Shown in pieces: positions 29,153 to 37,454 of a stretch of DNA of 64,000 bases; position 1 is the stretch's first letter, and each line of letters begins with the position of its first letter. Source of the stretch: Neptuniibacter victor (GTDB taxonomy: Bacteria; Pseudomonadota; Gammaproteobacteria; Pseudomonadales; Balneatricaceae); contig AP025763.1 of assembly GCA_027943745.1 (NCBI GenBank), positions 3,038,001 to 3,102,000 on the forward strand. The letters run 5' to 3'. The translations under genes were made by a program, and so were the position numbers. The notes under the pieces are model-generated. The model was not told the origin of the DNA and did not search any database. It worked only from the letters and a program-made list of their open reading frames with translations.

Positions 29153-29192
29153 CTGTACCTATTATAAATCATTTTCTTATGCCTGTTCCTAT
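29153..29192. promoter_or_regulatory. Direct repeats, possible MocR operator
   Basis: CTGTACCTAT (29153-29162) and CTGTTCCTAT (29183-29192) repeat 30 bases apart, close to three helical turns, just upstream of the MocR gene. MocR proteins commonly bind spaced direct repeats, so this is a reasonable operator candidate. Confidence 0.4.
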
Positions 29193-29246
29193 CTATTGAG
29201 TTCTATATAGTGAAGCCATATCACAGGTGAGCAGTGAGTAGATAAG

Positions 29247-30656
29247 ATGCAACAGTTGAGTAATAGCAAAATTCCATCCATTACCATAGAAGACCCCACC
29301 CCTTTACCCGGAAATGGAAAATTTCATGTAAAACTGATCGAAGGTTTTTATCAAAACCTTAGGCGCATCATAAGCTGGCCCATGCTCGCCCTTTTTTTTG
29401 GACTCACTTGGCTACGTATCGATAACCTACCCGTTGTTCTATTTGATTTTTCAGCACATAGAATTTTTCTTTTTGGCATTGAATTGTCTTGGTACGACCT
29501 TCCTATACTAGCGGGAATTATGATCTCTGGCGCCAGTCTTCTTTTTTTCATGGCCGTTGGCTGGGGACGTGTCTGGTGTGGGTTTGCTTGCCCACAATCA
29601 ATATGGACCTGGTTATTCATTAGAATTGAAGACATGGTAGAAGGGCGAGCGGCAAAAAGAGCAAAAACAGATGAATCAAACCTAACAGGGCTCGTCCTAC
29701 TGCGCCGAGCCATAAAACATAGTCTCTGGCTTATGCTCTCCTTCGCGACAGCCATTACTTTTAGTGGTTATTTTGTGCCAATCGATCAACTACTGGCAAA
29801 TATTATAGCCTTAGAGGCCTCACTTTTTAGCTTATCTTGGATTATTGTCATGGCGTTACTTACCTACGCAAATGCGGGGCTGGTACGTGAAAAAGTATGT
29901 TTACATATGTGCCCTTACTCTCGCTTTCAGGGCGTCATGTTTGATAATAAAACGCGTACAGTCACTTATGATAAGCAGCGCGGAGAACCACGTAGCCATC
30001 GCAGGAATGCTGAAGACAATACAGGGGATTGTATTGATTGTGGTATCTGTGTCCAAGTGTGCCCTACCGGCATAGATATACGCAATGGACTACAAGCCGC
30101 CTGTATCGATTGCGCCGCCTGTATCGATGCGTGTGACAGTGTCATGGTGAAGCTGGGAAAAGCAAAAGGGCTTATCGAGTTCTATTCAGAAGAGCAGCTA
30201 TCACCGTCACAAAATACTGATGTCCAACCACAAAAGCCATCCTCTATACTCAGCCCACGGTTATTAGGTTATCTCGCCGTTTTCTCAATTACACTCATTG
30301 GTGTTTTCTATAGTTTACAAAATAGAACGGAACTTCTAATAGAAATAGCAAAGGAACGTGGATCGCTTTACCAAATAAGCGATGACAGTGTCTGTAACAA
30401 CTTCCGCATCGAACTAGAAGCATTCTCCGACAATCTGTCGCAGCTAAAAATTGCCGTTAATAACCATAATGGATCAACGCCACTCACACTTATTGGGCCT
30501 AAAGATATCTATTTAACAGAGCAAAATAATACTTTTCTTTACAGGGTTTGCTCGCCCCTAAAAGGACAACCGACAAGAAGTAAAATTGACTTCACATTCA
30601 GCAATTCAACCTTCTCCTCGTCAAAACAAAGTACGTTCATCGCTCCTACTCAATAA
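29247..30656 (+). CDS. ccoG: Cytochrome c oxidase accessory protein CcoG (RdxA/FixG)
   Basis: A 469-residue membrane iron-sulfur protein needed for maturation of cbb3-type cytochrome oxidase, probably by reducing copper for the CuB site. Membrane helices lie near residues 37-58, 85-105, 158-180, 190-210 and 343-363. Conserved cysteine segments are CGFACPQS and CLHMCPYSRFQG, then two 4Fe-4S motifs CIDCGICVQVCP and CIDCAACIDACD. An immunoglobulin-like C-terminal domain follows. The ccoNOQP and ccoI genes are not in the window. A terminator hairpin follows 72 bases downstream. Confidence 0.92.
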   Translation: MQQLSNSKIPSITIEDPTPLPGNGKFHVKLIEGFYQNLRRIISWPMLALFFGLTWLRIDNLPVVLFDFSAHRIFLFGIELSWYDLPILAGIMISGASLLFFMAVGWGRVWCGFACPQSIWTWLFIRIEDMVEGRAAKRAKTDESNLTGLVLLRRAIKHSLWLMLSFATAITFSGYFVPIDQLLANIIALEASLFSLSWIIVMALLTYANAGLVREKVCLHMCPYSRFQGVMFDNKTRTVTYDKQRGEPRSHRRNAEDNTGDCIDCGICVQVCPTGIDIRNGLQAACIDCAACIDACDSVMVKLGKAKGLIEFYSEEQLSPSQNTDVQPQKPSSILSPRLLGYLAVFSITLIGVFYSLQNRTELLIEIAKERGSLYQISDDSVCNNFRIELEAFSDNLSQLKIAVNNHNGSTPLTLIGPKDIYLTEQNNTFLYRVCSPLKGQPTRSKIDFTFSNSTFSSSKQSTFIAPTQ

Positions 30657-30728
30657 ATGGCAGTAAAGAACAAGAGGGATGGATAGACGAATTAAGGTTC
30701 GAGAGAAACTATCCCCCCCTCTTCCCCC

Positions 30729-30756
30729 AATTGCCGGTGCCCCCACATCGGCAATT
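30729..30756 (+). terminator. Rho-independent-type terminator after ccoG
   Basis: An 11-bp stem AATTGCCGGTG / CATCGGCAATT (one G-T pair) with a 6-base loop, followed by TCTTTG. The short, broken T run makes it a moderate rather than perfect terminator. Confidence 0.65.
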
Positions 30757-30929
30757 TCTTTGCCCAAAAGCTCATGCTATCCACCTTGGCTTTTTAGAAG
30801 ATAAAAAGAGGCAAGTATATTTTCCATATAAGTCCCCCAGTCCGCATCATCTTCCCATACAGCCATTTCATAAACTCTTACGTGCTATCCGTAAAACCAC
30901 GAAGATTGTATATAAGAATGTTACGCAAC

Positions 30930-31190
30930 CTAATCCCTAGTTGATTCAAACAATTTTAGTTTGTTCACCCGAGGATATTGCTTGATCTCATACTCACGTT
31001 TACAAGCAGCTGATCGATCCACTTGCGGCTCTTGCCAAACAAGCGCTACAGGCCGACGCAAACGGGTATATTTTGCACCTCCTTTTAACTCACCGTTATG
31101 TTGACGTAAACGACGCTCGAGGCTCGTGGTAACCCCGGTATACAAAGAGCCATCTGCACACTGCAATATATATACAAACCAGTTACTCAT
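30930..31190 (-). CDS. GIY-YIG nuclease-family protein
   Basis: An 86-residue single-domain GIY-YIG protein of the YhbQ/UPF0213 type. It has VYILQC and YTGVTTSLERRLRQHN, the two halves of the GIY-YIG motif with its Arg, and KREYEIKQY with the metal-binding Glu. These small proteins are predicted structure-specific endonucleases; cellular roles are poorly known. I used ATG 31190 because AGGTGAG is correctly spaced before it; a GTG three codons upstream is less likely. Confidence 0.88.
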   Translation of the reverse strand: MSNWFVYILQCADGSLYTGVTTSLERRLRQHNGELKGGAKYTRLRRPVALVWQEPQVDRSAACKREYEIKQYPRVNKLKLFESTRD

Positions 31191-31664
31191 TTTTCTCACC
31201 TACAGCAACATCGTCATACTATCGTAAAGAATAATCACTTTAGCGCAAAGAATAGTGTTTCCCCCCTTCTGTTGATAAATAGTCAAACTCATCTGATTTC
31301 ATACCATCCTATAAGCCTCCTAAAAATAATGTAGAAAGATAAAGTAAGGGATCACTATCGTTAAAAGCGCCTGATATAAAGGGAAATAAAACCTCAAATC
31401 ATGTTAGCAAAAACATTTAAGTCCACATATAAAAACACAACTGATGAACTGTGGATAAAAAAAACTAAAATCATTAAACTTAGTAAGTATGCGCTAACTT
31501 ATTGATAAATATATTTTTTGAAAACAGTTCAGATAAACAGCAAAATGCCAGCCGGCTTATAAAACAAGGCTCACAGCCATCTACCCAAAACTTATTACCA
31601 TACTTATCCACAAATAATCGGGATAACTTTAACCCTTCATTAAGCCCCTGGCCAAAATAGTACA
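31191..31664. other. AT-rich intergenic region with one dispersed repeat copy
   Basis: About 470 bases with no convincing gene. It contains a perfect DnaA-box sequence TGTGGATAA at 31450-31458 and a reverse-oriented copy of the dispersed intergenic repeat at 31576-31612. The open frame that overlaps the AraC stop here is mainly this repeat read as protein. Confidence 0.6.
31576..31612 (-). repeat. Dispersed intergenic repeat, copy 1
   Basis: Read on the minus strand it begins TGTGGATAA, has a middle AT-rich part and ends TTTTGGGTAGATGGC. It is 37 bases long, ungapped against the copy at 63159-63195 with about eight differences. The first nine bases equal the DnaA-box consensus. Confidence 0.7.
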
Positions 31665-32588
31665 TTACTCTGTGGAAGCACTCTTTCTTAGGCTACCTGG
31701 CGTTACCCCCGTAACATTTTTAAAAGCTTTCCTAAAAGCAACCTCAGACTGATAACCACACCTCTCAGAAATTTCTACCATTGAAAGCCCCCCTTGTTGA
31801 AGTAACTCTGAGGCTTGCAGCATCCTCCACTTAGTTAAGTAGGTCATTGCCGTAACATTCGTCAAGATTTTGAATTCGCTGGCAAAGGCTGCACGACTCA
31901 TACCGATAGCATTCGCCATTTTTTCGAGGGTCCAAGGCTTTTCCGGTTGCGTATGAATTAACGTAAGTGCCTGACCAATCCGCGGATGAAACATAGCCTT
32001 TAATAAACCCGTATCTAACCCTCTATCTAACTGACTACGTAGAATATGTACGAATAAAGTATGAGCTAAATAACGTACAGATTGCCTATAACCTGGAAGC
32101 TCTTCTTCTAATTCAGAAATCAACAAGTGTAATAAATTACGTGTGTTTCCTAACCTTCCAACATCACTTAGTTCAAGTACAACAACGCTCGGCAAACTAT
32201 CTAGTAATGGCCAGTGACTTTTTGACTCAAATTCAAAGTAGCCGCAGGTCAATCCGGTTATATTCCCAGTCTTATTTCCATTACCCGATGCCATTGTCTC
32301 GGTCACTAGTTGCTGATCCGGGCACTCACTTTCACTACTTAGAAAGTGTTGTTCATCACGAGGAAATACAACCAGATCCCCTGATGAAAGTAAGCGAGGT
32401 TTTTCACCTTTTATATGCAACCAACTATGCCCACTATTTACAATATGGAAAGGCACCTTCCTTGTCCCTGACGTATCAACAGCCCAACAACCTTGAAAAT
32501 CTGCATGAACATAAACTTCAGCTTTCAGCTGCAACCAACGAAGAGTCTCACTCAGCGCATCCGTATTCATTTTTATACCATAAGACAT
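31665..32588 (-). CDS. AraC-family regulator with cupin domain
   Basis: A 307-residue regulator: N-terminal cupin_6-type ligand domain (about residues 10-190, with SGHSWLHIKGEKP and VFPRDEQHFL) and a C-terminal AraC double helix-turn-helix (about 205-300, with MANAIGMSRAAFASEFK and SERCGYQSEVAFRKAFK). It is divergent from the small exported protein gene, its most likely target. The start may be the Met at codon 7 instead; neither has a strong ribosome site. The effector is unknown. Confidence 0.88.
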   Translation of the reverse strand: MSYGIKMNTDALSETLRWLQLKAEVYVHADFQGCWAVDTSGTRKVPFHIVNSGHSWLHIKGEKPRLLSSGDLVVFPRDEQHFLSSESECPDQQLVTETMASGNGNKTGNITGLTCGYFEFESKSHWPLLDSLPSVVVLELSDVGRLGNTRNLLHLLISELEEELPGYRQSVRYLAHTLFVHILRSQLDRGLDTGLLKAMFHPRIGQALTLIHTQPEKPWTLEKMANAIGMSRAAFASEFKILTNVTAMTYLTKWRMLQASELLQQGGLSMVEISERCGYQSEVAFRKAFKNVTGVTPGSLRKSASTE

Positions 32589-32694
32589 AATTTAAATACT
32601 TTATGACATACATCGTATTAAAAAACAAAGATAAAGTAACAAAACAAACCTCTGGGGACACCAGAAAATTTTAATAGCCTTACAGGTAACAAGT

Positions 32695-33075
32695 ATGAAT
32701 ATTTTAAAAAGAGTTACGTCAATTTTTGTTTTAATGGCTGCACTTGTCAGCATCCCCTTTGCTCAAGCGGCAACACCAGAAACGCGAGCGGATGGTGTAA
32801 CCGTTATCAACCTTGATGAATACAGTGGATACTTTTCTGCAAAAGAGACCATTGCTGGTTTAAAGGCAGGTGAGTATGAATTTGTAGTCACCAATAAATC
32901 AGACAAATTGGTTGGTTTTCAGATTCAGAATTTCAAAACACATGAAGGGTTAGATATGTTTCCGCTAGAACCCGGCGAACAACGTATTTCACGCGTAACG
33001 GTGACACAAGACGGAGTTCGTTTTCGCTGCCCTATTAATCCAACGCCTTGGTATGACATCGATAACGTAAACTAA
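32695..33075 (+). CDS. Small exported protein, cupredoxin-like length
   Basis: A 126-residue exported protein with a clear signal peptide (cleavage after AQA near residue 25). The mature part is a short, beta-rich domain of about 100 residues with one cysteine in FRCPINPTPWYDI. The size and a scattered His, Cys and Met are reminiscent of cupredoxins, but no type-1 copper ligand set can be recognised, so I leave the function open. It is divergent from the AraC regulator and is closed by its own terminator, so it is a one-gene unit. Confidence 0.7.
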   Translation: MNILKRVTSIFVLMAALVSIPFAQAATPETRADGVTVINLDEYSGYFSAKETIAGLKAGEYEFVVTNKSDKLVGFQIQNFKTHEGLDMFPLEPGEQRISRVTVTQDGVRFRCPINPTPWYDIDNVN

Positions 33076-33087
33076 TAACGAATACTT

Positions 33088-33114
33088 AAAGAGGCCAGAC
33101 TAACTGGCCTCTTT
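33088..33114 (+). terminator. Terminator between exported protein and grxC
   Basis: A perfect 11-bp stem AAAGAGGCCAG / CTGGCCTCTTT with a 5-base loop, 12 bases after the stop. The T run is three bases long, but stem strength and position support termination. Confidence 0.7.
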
Positions 33115-33136
33115 ACGCATAAGAAAGGAGAGAAAA

Positions 33137-33385
33137 ATGCAAACAATTGAAATCTATACAAAGGGTTATTGCCCTTACTGTGCTGCCGCAAAGAAACGAT
33201 TACATGACCTAGGCTGGAAATATCAAGAGTATGAAATCACCGGTAAGCCCAAAAAACAGCAAGAGATGATTGCGCGATCTAAACGTCGAACAGTACCGCA
33301 AATTTTTATTAATAAGCACCATATAGGTGGCTACGATGACTTTTCCGCGCACTTACAAAAAATTAAACCCGAACAAAATACTTAA
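33137..33385 (+). CDS. grxC: Glutaredoxin 3
   Basis: An 82-residue glutaredoxin with the dithiol active site CPYC near residues 12-15, the TVPQIFINKHHIGGYDD glutathione-binding segment, and the usual length. It reduces protein disulfides and glutathione mixed disulfides, and can donate electrons to ribonucleotide reductase. AAGGAG is perfectly placed before the ATG. Its stop codon overlaps that of the convergent nth gene in a shared TTAA. Confidence 0.95.
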   Translation: MQTIEIYTKGYCPYCAAAKKRLHDLGWKYQEYEITGKPKKQQEMIARSKRRTVPQIFINKHHIGGYDDFSAHLQKIKPEQNT

Positions 33386-34017
33386 AACTCAGTTTTATCT
33401 TTGTATTCACAAAGATCTTCGATCATACACGAACCGCATTTAGGTTTTCTTGCAACACATGTATATCGCCCATGCAAAATTAGCCAATGATGAGCATCGA
33501 GCAAAAACTCCTTAGGAATAAAACGCATTAGTTTTTGCTCAACTTCATTCACATTTTTACCGGGCGCTAATTTAGTGCGGTTTGAGACACGAAAGATATG
33601 CGTATCTACCGCCATAGCCGGTTGCCCGAATGCGGTATTCAAAACAACATTTGCCGTTTTTCTACCTACGCCAGGCAACGCTTCTAGCGCCTCCCGTGTA
33701 TCCGGTACAATTGAATCGTGCAACTCAACTAGCATTTTGCAGGTTTTAATTACATTTTCAGCTTTGGCATTAAACAGACCAATTGTTTTTATATACTCCT
33801 TTAACCCCTCCACACCTAACGCATAAATTGCTTCAGGTGTATTCGCGACTGGGTATAACTTACGTGTTGCCTTATTAACACCAACATCGGTAGCTTGCGC
33901 TGAAAGAATCACTGCAATTAGTAGTTCAAAAGGCGAGTCGTACTCTAACTCAGTTGTCGGATGAGGGTTGTCATCTCTCCAGCGAGTGAAGATTTCATGC
34001 CGTATCTGTTTGTTCAT
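33382..34017 (-). CDS. nth: Endonuclease III
   Basis: Nth is a bifunctional DNA glycosylase/AP lyase that removes oxidised pyrimidines. The 211-residue protein has the helix-hairpin-helix LPGVGRKTANVV with the catalytic Lys, the catalytic Asp in VDTHIFRVSNR, and the C-terminal 4Fe-4S loop cysteines (CVARKPKCGSCMIEDLC). I start at ATG 34017, which gives the E. coli length and N terminus; an ATG at 34056 would add 13 residues overlapping the upstream cyclase. In E. coli nth follows rsxE directly; here two signalling genes intervene. Confidence 0.95.
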   Translation of the reverse strand: MNKQIRHEIFTRWRDDNPHPTTELEYDSPFELLIAVILSAQATDVGVNKATRKLYPVANTPEAIYALGVEGLKEYIKTIGLFNAKAENVIKTCKMLVELHDSIVPDTREALEALPGVGRKTANVVLNTAFGQPAMAVDTHIFRVSNRTKLAPGKNVNEVEQKLMRFIPKEFLLDAHHWLILHGRYTCVARKPKCGSCMIEDLCEYKDKTEF

Positions 34018-34042
34018 TATCGGTTCTTTCTGAAATGAAACG

Positions 34043-35008
34043 CTATTCTGCGCCAAATAAAGTGGTCCAATTGCGCCCGCTCTGCTTAGACTTATACAGA
34101 GCCTGATCCGCCTGCTCTAACCATTCAGTCGCACTATCCACTTGATAATTAATTTCTGAGACACCTAAACTAACGGTAAATCTAATGTCATTACCGCCAT
34201 AAGTGACAACTAAAGCCTCAATATTAGCGCGCAGACGATCAGCAAAAACCATAGCATTTTCACCACTGGTTCCAGTTAAAATAACACCAAACTCTTCACC
34301 GCCATAACGTCCAGCAATATCCGTCTTCCTCACCTGCTGCAGCAATGTTTTCGACACGACACGAATAACTTCATCACCCGCTTGGTGCCCATAAGTATCA
34401 TTCACTTTTTTAAAGTGATCGATATCAAACATGATTAACGTACTTACTAACTGGCTACGATTAAAACGCTCAAATTCATGATTAAGGCACTCTTCCCAGT
34501 ACCCCCTATTAAACAAACCCGTTAAGCGATCTTCACGGCTAAGCGTCTGTAGTTTACGATTTGCTTGCTCTAAAGCGATCTGGCCCATCGCGGTATCGGT
34601 TACATCGTAAATTAATATGCCAACATGATCGACCTCCCCTGTTGGAGAGGTCAAAGGTATCAATGTAACATTTTGATACATAAACGCCGCCCCTCCCGTG
34701 ATAGGGCGGTTACTCTTAAAATGAAAGAGATAAGGCCGCTGTTCCCAGGACACATACGCAGGGTTACGAAGTAAAAAAACAGACTCTAGTTTTTGTTGCA
34801 ACCAACGAGCGGGTAGCTCAGGGAATTTATTAAATATCCCCCCTCCGGTGACCTTTTGGGCTGCCACTCCAGAATGGTTTTCCATAAATCCATTCCATAG
34901 TTTGATGCTGCCCGCACGATCGACAACAACAAGGCCCACCTCTAAGTTTTGAATAAGGCCTAAGGTCCAATGTAGCTCATCAATCTCATTAATATTGTGG
35001 GCATTCAT
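34043..35008 (-). CDS. PAS-GGDEF diguanylate cyclase
   Basis: A 321-residue soluble cyclase. A PAS domain (about residues 12-145, GLVVVDRAGSIKLWN) is joined by a helix (ALEQANRKLQTLSREDRLTGL) to a GGDEF domain. The motif is GGEEF, with RKTD five residues upstream as inhibitory site, so it should make cyclic-di-GMP. The start ATG overlaps the stop of the REC-CheC-like gene (TAATG), so translation is coupled and the two probably act together. The PAS domain may read redox or a small ligand, which would fit the rsx neighbourhood, but that is inference. Confidence 0.9.
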   Translation of the reverse strand: MNAHNINEIDELHWTLGLIQNLEVGLVVVDRAGSIKLWNGFMENHSGVAAQKVTGGGIFNKFPELPARWLQQKLESVFLLRNPAYVSWEQRPYLFHFKSNRPITGGAAFMYQNVTLIPLTSPTGEVDHVGILIYDVTDTAMGQIALEQANRKLQTLSREDRLTGLFNRGYWEECLNHEFERFNRSQLVSTLIMFDIDHFKKVNDTYGHQAGDEVIRVVSKTLLQQVRKTDIAGRYGGEEFGVILTGTSGENAMVFADRLRANIEALVVTYGGNDIRFTVSLGVSEINYQVDSATEWLEQADQALYKSKQSGRNWTTLFGAE

Positions 35009-35988
35009 TAGAAATAACTCGCTATCTTTTGGAGTGTCGGTAAGGAATCTTGAGTAAACACCATCATAAGCTCACATTGAATATCATGCTCATTAAGCTG
35101 ATAGTCAATCGTAATCATCATGGTCTCCTCCCAATGCTCTGATTGTTCGGAAAATCCATCCAGATCTCGCAATATATGAGGCGTTGCTTTGCTAAATACA
35201 ATATCTAACTGCTTAGAGAAACTACTAATAAAAGCACCGATCAGCGTATTCGCCAGAGACATTAATAATTCAGAAGATTTATGCTCCCCTACCTCAAAGA
35301 TATCGATAAGCTTTGACACTTTTTCCAAATTACTTTTTTCAAGTAATAGGAAAGCTTCTCCTGCTACACCTGCTCCGATAAAGCCTTGGCTAATCAATTC
35401 GTAATCGTTAGATTTGGCATCCTCAAACCGTTCCTGAAGGCCACTCGGATTCACCATATTAACGATCGGTATTGGAAGATGAACAAATGTATTGAGTAAC
35501 CGCGCCAACATTTCGCCAGCTTGCCCCATCGCAATATTTGAGATCTCTTGGTAATACTCAGGTAACGCCATAGCGGAACTATCCACAGCATTATCACTAT
35601 CATTTGGGTGCTGGAGCTCACTTAACAAACCAAAACGATGTAACACATCAGCAATCGCTTCAGGGGAGGTAGGCTTACGGATAAACTCAAGCGCGCCAAG
35701 TTCTAAAACACGGGTTCGAGCCTTCTCTTGTACATCACCCGAGACAACGATAACCATCGTGGGCAGATCATCACTACGGATACGCTCAAGTGCCTGATAG
35801 CCATCCATAATTGGCATCGTCAGATCAAGGAAAAGAATATCCCCTTTTCCAGCCCTCACCGCTTCTAAACCTTCTAAGCCATGCTCAGCAAACGTGACTT
35901 CTACATTCCAACCACGCAAAGCAGAAGCCATCTGCTTTCGAGCTAAACGGGAATCATCACAAATAACAACGGGGACAGGCTGGCTCAC
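35008..35988 (-). CDS. Response regulator with CheC-like phosphatase domain
   Basis: A 326-residue two-domain protein. The N-terminal receiver domain (about 7-120) has the acidic pair in CDDSRL, the phospho-acceptor Asp in LFLDLTMPIMDG and the switch Lys in FIRKPTSP. The C-terminal part (about 145-326) resembles CheC/CheX. One signature keeps Glu-x-x-Asn (QEISNIAMGQAG), while the second has Ser for Glu (LMSLANTLIG), so only one catalytic centre may work. It may remove phosphate from its own or another receiver. It is coupled to the downstream cyclase; AAGGA precedes its ATG. A hairpin separates it from rsxE. Confidence 0.85.
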   Translation of the reverse strand: MSQPVPVVICDDSRLARKQMASALRGWNVEVTFAEHGLEGLEAVRAGKGDILFLDLTMPIMDGYQALERIRSDDLPTMVIVVSGDVQEKARTRVLELGALEFIRKPTSPEAIADVLHRFGLLSELQHPNDSDNAVDSSAMALPEYYQEISNIAMGQAGEMLARLLNTFVHLPIPIVNMVNPSGLQERFEDAKSNDYELISQGFIGAGVAGEAFLLLEKSNLEKVSKLIDIFEVGEHKSSELLMSLANTLIGAFISSFSKQLDIVFSKATPHILRDLDGFSEQSEHWEETMMITIDYQLNEHDIQCELMMVFTQDSLPTLQKIASYF

Positions 35989-36046
35989 ATAAAATCCTTA
36001 TACTACAAATAGAAAGGGATTAATAAGAACCAAAAGATTAAAGGAA

Positions 36047-36075
36047 GCACAAGCAGAAAACAATTCTACTTGTGC
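36047..36075 (-). terminator. Hairpin between rsxE and the response regulator
   Basis: On the minus strand GCACAAGTAGAA pairs with TTCTGCTTGTGC (12 bp, one G-T pair) with a 5-base loop and then TTCCTTT. It lies 30 bases after the rsxE stop and could end or attenuate rsx transcription before the signalling genes. Confidence 0.6.
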
Positions 36076-36105
36076 GAATTAAGTTAGATATAAATACTAA
36101 GTTTT

Positions 36106-36807
36106 TTAGCCTGTAACACGAACCCGTTCAGGCTTAACAATATCATCGGGTTCCAACTCTAATTGTCGAGTATTTCGTCGCGAATCAATCACGTTCTTCA
36201 GTGCGATAATTAGACCCATTCCTACAAATGCCCCTGGCGGTAAAATAGCAAAAAGAAAGCCTGGGTAATCATCAACTAAGACGATTTTCCAATTTTCAGC
36301 CATCGGGCCGAATAGAAGATGCATATCACTGAACAGCGTGCCTAAACCCAATGATTCACGCATCGCGCCCAGGACAACTAATACCGCAGTGAAACCTAGC
36401 CCCATCATCAAACCGTCAAGCAGGGACTCCTTAACTGGGTTTTTACATGCGAATGCATCAGCGCGTCCCATAATTGCGCAGTTAGTCACAATCAATGGGA
36501 TAAAGATTCCTAGAATCAGATACAACTCGTAAGTGAATGCTTTCATTAACAACTCAATGGCTGTAACAAAAGAGGCGATTATCATAACGAAAATAGGTAG
36601 GCGTACGGACTCGGGAACGAATTTCCGAAAAGCTGATACGGTTAAATTTGACCCCATCAACACAATAGTACTAGCCACCCCCAACCCTATCGCATTAACA
36701 ACAGAGCCCGTTACCGCAAGCAAAGGACATAAGCCTAGCAACTGAACTAAGGCAGGGTTATTTCCCCATAAACCATCAGTGGTAATTTTCTTATAGTCTG
36801 CGGCCAT
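36106..36807 (-). CDS. rsxE: Electron transport complex subunit RsxE
   Basis: A 233-residue membrane subunit of the Rsx/Rnf ion-translocating ferredoxin:NAD+ oxidoreductase. About six helices are present, with the RnfA/E family core [14 protein letters not shown] and [20 protein letters not shown] holding the two conserved cysteines that ligate the membrane iron-sulfur centre shared with RsxA. The ATG overlaps the rsxG stop by one base (TAATG). It is the last rsx gene. Rsx complexes power reduction of ferredoxin or reset SoxR. Confidence 0.94.
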   Translation of the reverse strand: MAADYKKITTDGLWGNNPALVQLLGLCPLLAVTGSVVNAIGLGVASTIVLMGSNLTVSAFRKFVPESVRLPIFVMIIASFVTAIELLMKAFTYELYLILGIFIPLIVTNCAIMGRADAFACKNPVKESLLDGLMMGLGFTAVLVVLGAMRESLGLGTLFSDMHLLFGPMAENWKIVLVDDYPGFLFAILPPGAFVGMGLIIALKNVIDSRRNTRQLELEPDDIVKPERVRVTG

Positions 36808-37454
36808 TACTTTGACCCCTCGATAGCTGTGTCAGCGTTTAAATCTAGTAGTTGAGTTCTGTTATTTGAAAAATAATCTATAGCACGAGAAACGGCCCCA
36901 ACTACAGCCCGTGGTGTTATCGTCGCCCCTGTAAACTGATCAAACTCACCACCATCTTTTTTAACTGCCCAACGAGGATCGTTTGAAGCGTCCTTACTTT
37001 TGCCATTAAAGCTCAGAATCCAATCTGATTTCTTGGTATCAACCTTGTCACCGAGCCCTGGTGTTTCTTTATGTGCTAAAACACGAACGCCGATAACATT
37101 CCCTTGAGCACTAATGCCTGCAATAAGGGAAATATTGCCGCTGTAACCATCTGGGGCAACTATCGGTAAAATAACAGCACTAACCCTTCCGTCCTTACGT
37201 GCTCGATAAGCAGTTACCGGCTGGTTGTGACCTTGCAGCGCAGGCGCAACAATATCCAAGGTATCAAGTAGTAAGTCATTATCAATTGTTGACCGAGGAA
37301 TAATCTCATACAGCGCTTTAGCTCTCTGCTCACGCTCATTTACTTCAATAAGATCGGCAGTAGATACTTGTGTAATAGCGATAATCCCCGCGCACACTAC
37401 AGCAAATAAACTGATAGCGATGGTACTCGTTTTCAAAGCACTAAACATCTGCAT
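36807..37454 (-). CDS. rsxG: Electron transport complex subunit RsxG
   Basis: A 215-residue subunit with an N-terminal membrane anchor and a periplasmic FMN-binding domain. Flavin is covalently attached to the Thr in the motif near the C terminus, here [16 protein letters not shown] use ATG 37454, which overlaps the rsxD stop (TGATG) with GGGGGG five bases upstream; an adjacent GTG and an ATG two codons further in are alternatives. Length and gene order match E. coli rsxG. Confidence 0.93.
   Translation of the reverse strand: MQMFSALKTSTIAISLFAVVCAGIIAITQVSTADLIEVNEREQRAKALYEIIPRSTIDNDLLLDTLDIVAPALQGHNQPVTAYRARKDGRVSAVILPIVAPDGYSGNISLIAGISAQGNVIGVRVLAHKETPGLGDKVDTKKSDWILSFNGKSKDASNDPRWAVKKDGGEFDQFTGATITPRAVVGAVSRAIDYFSNNRTQLLDLNADTAIEGSK

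Noticed and set aside
30731-30940. Plus-strand open frame of 69 codons after ccoG
   Set aside because: It begins inside the ccoG terminator stem, overlaps the end of the GIY-YIG gene and has no ribosome site or recognisable features.
31450-31612. Replication origin, because of DnaA-box sequences
   Set aside because: Only two boxes occur here, there is no dnaA, dnaN or gidA nearby and no AT-rich unwinding repeats; one box belongs to the dispersed repeat.
31480-31665. Minus-strand frame of 61 codons whose ATG overlaps the AraC stop (TAATG)
   Set aside because: The overlap is suggestive, but much of it is the dispersed intergenic repeat read as protein, so it is probably not a gene.
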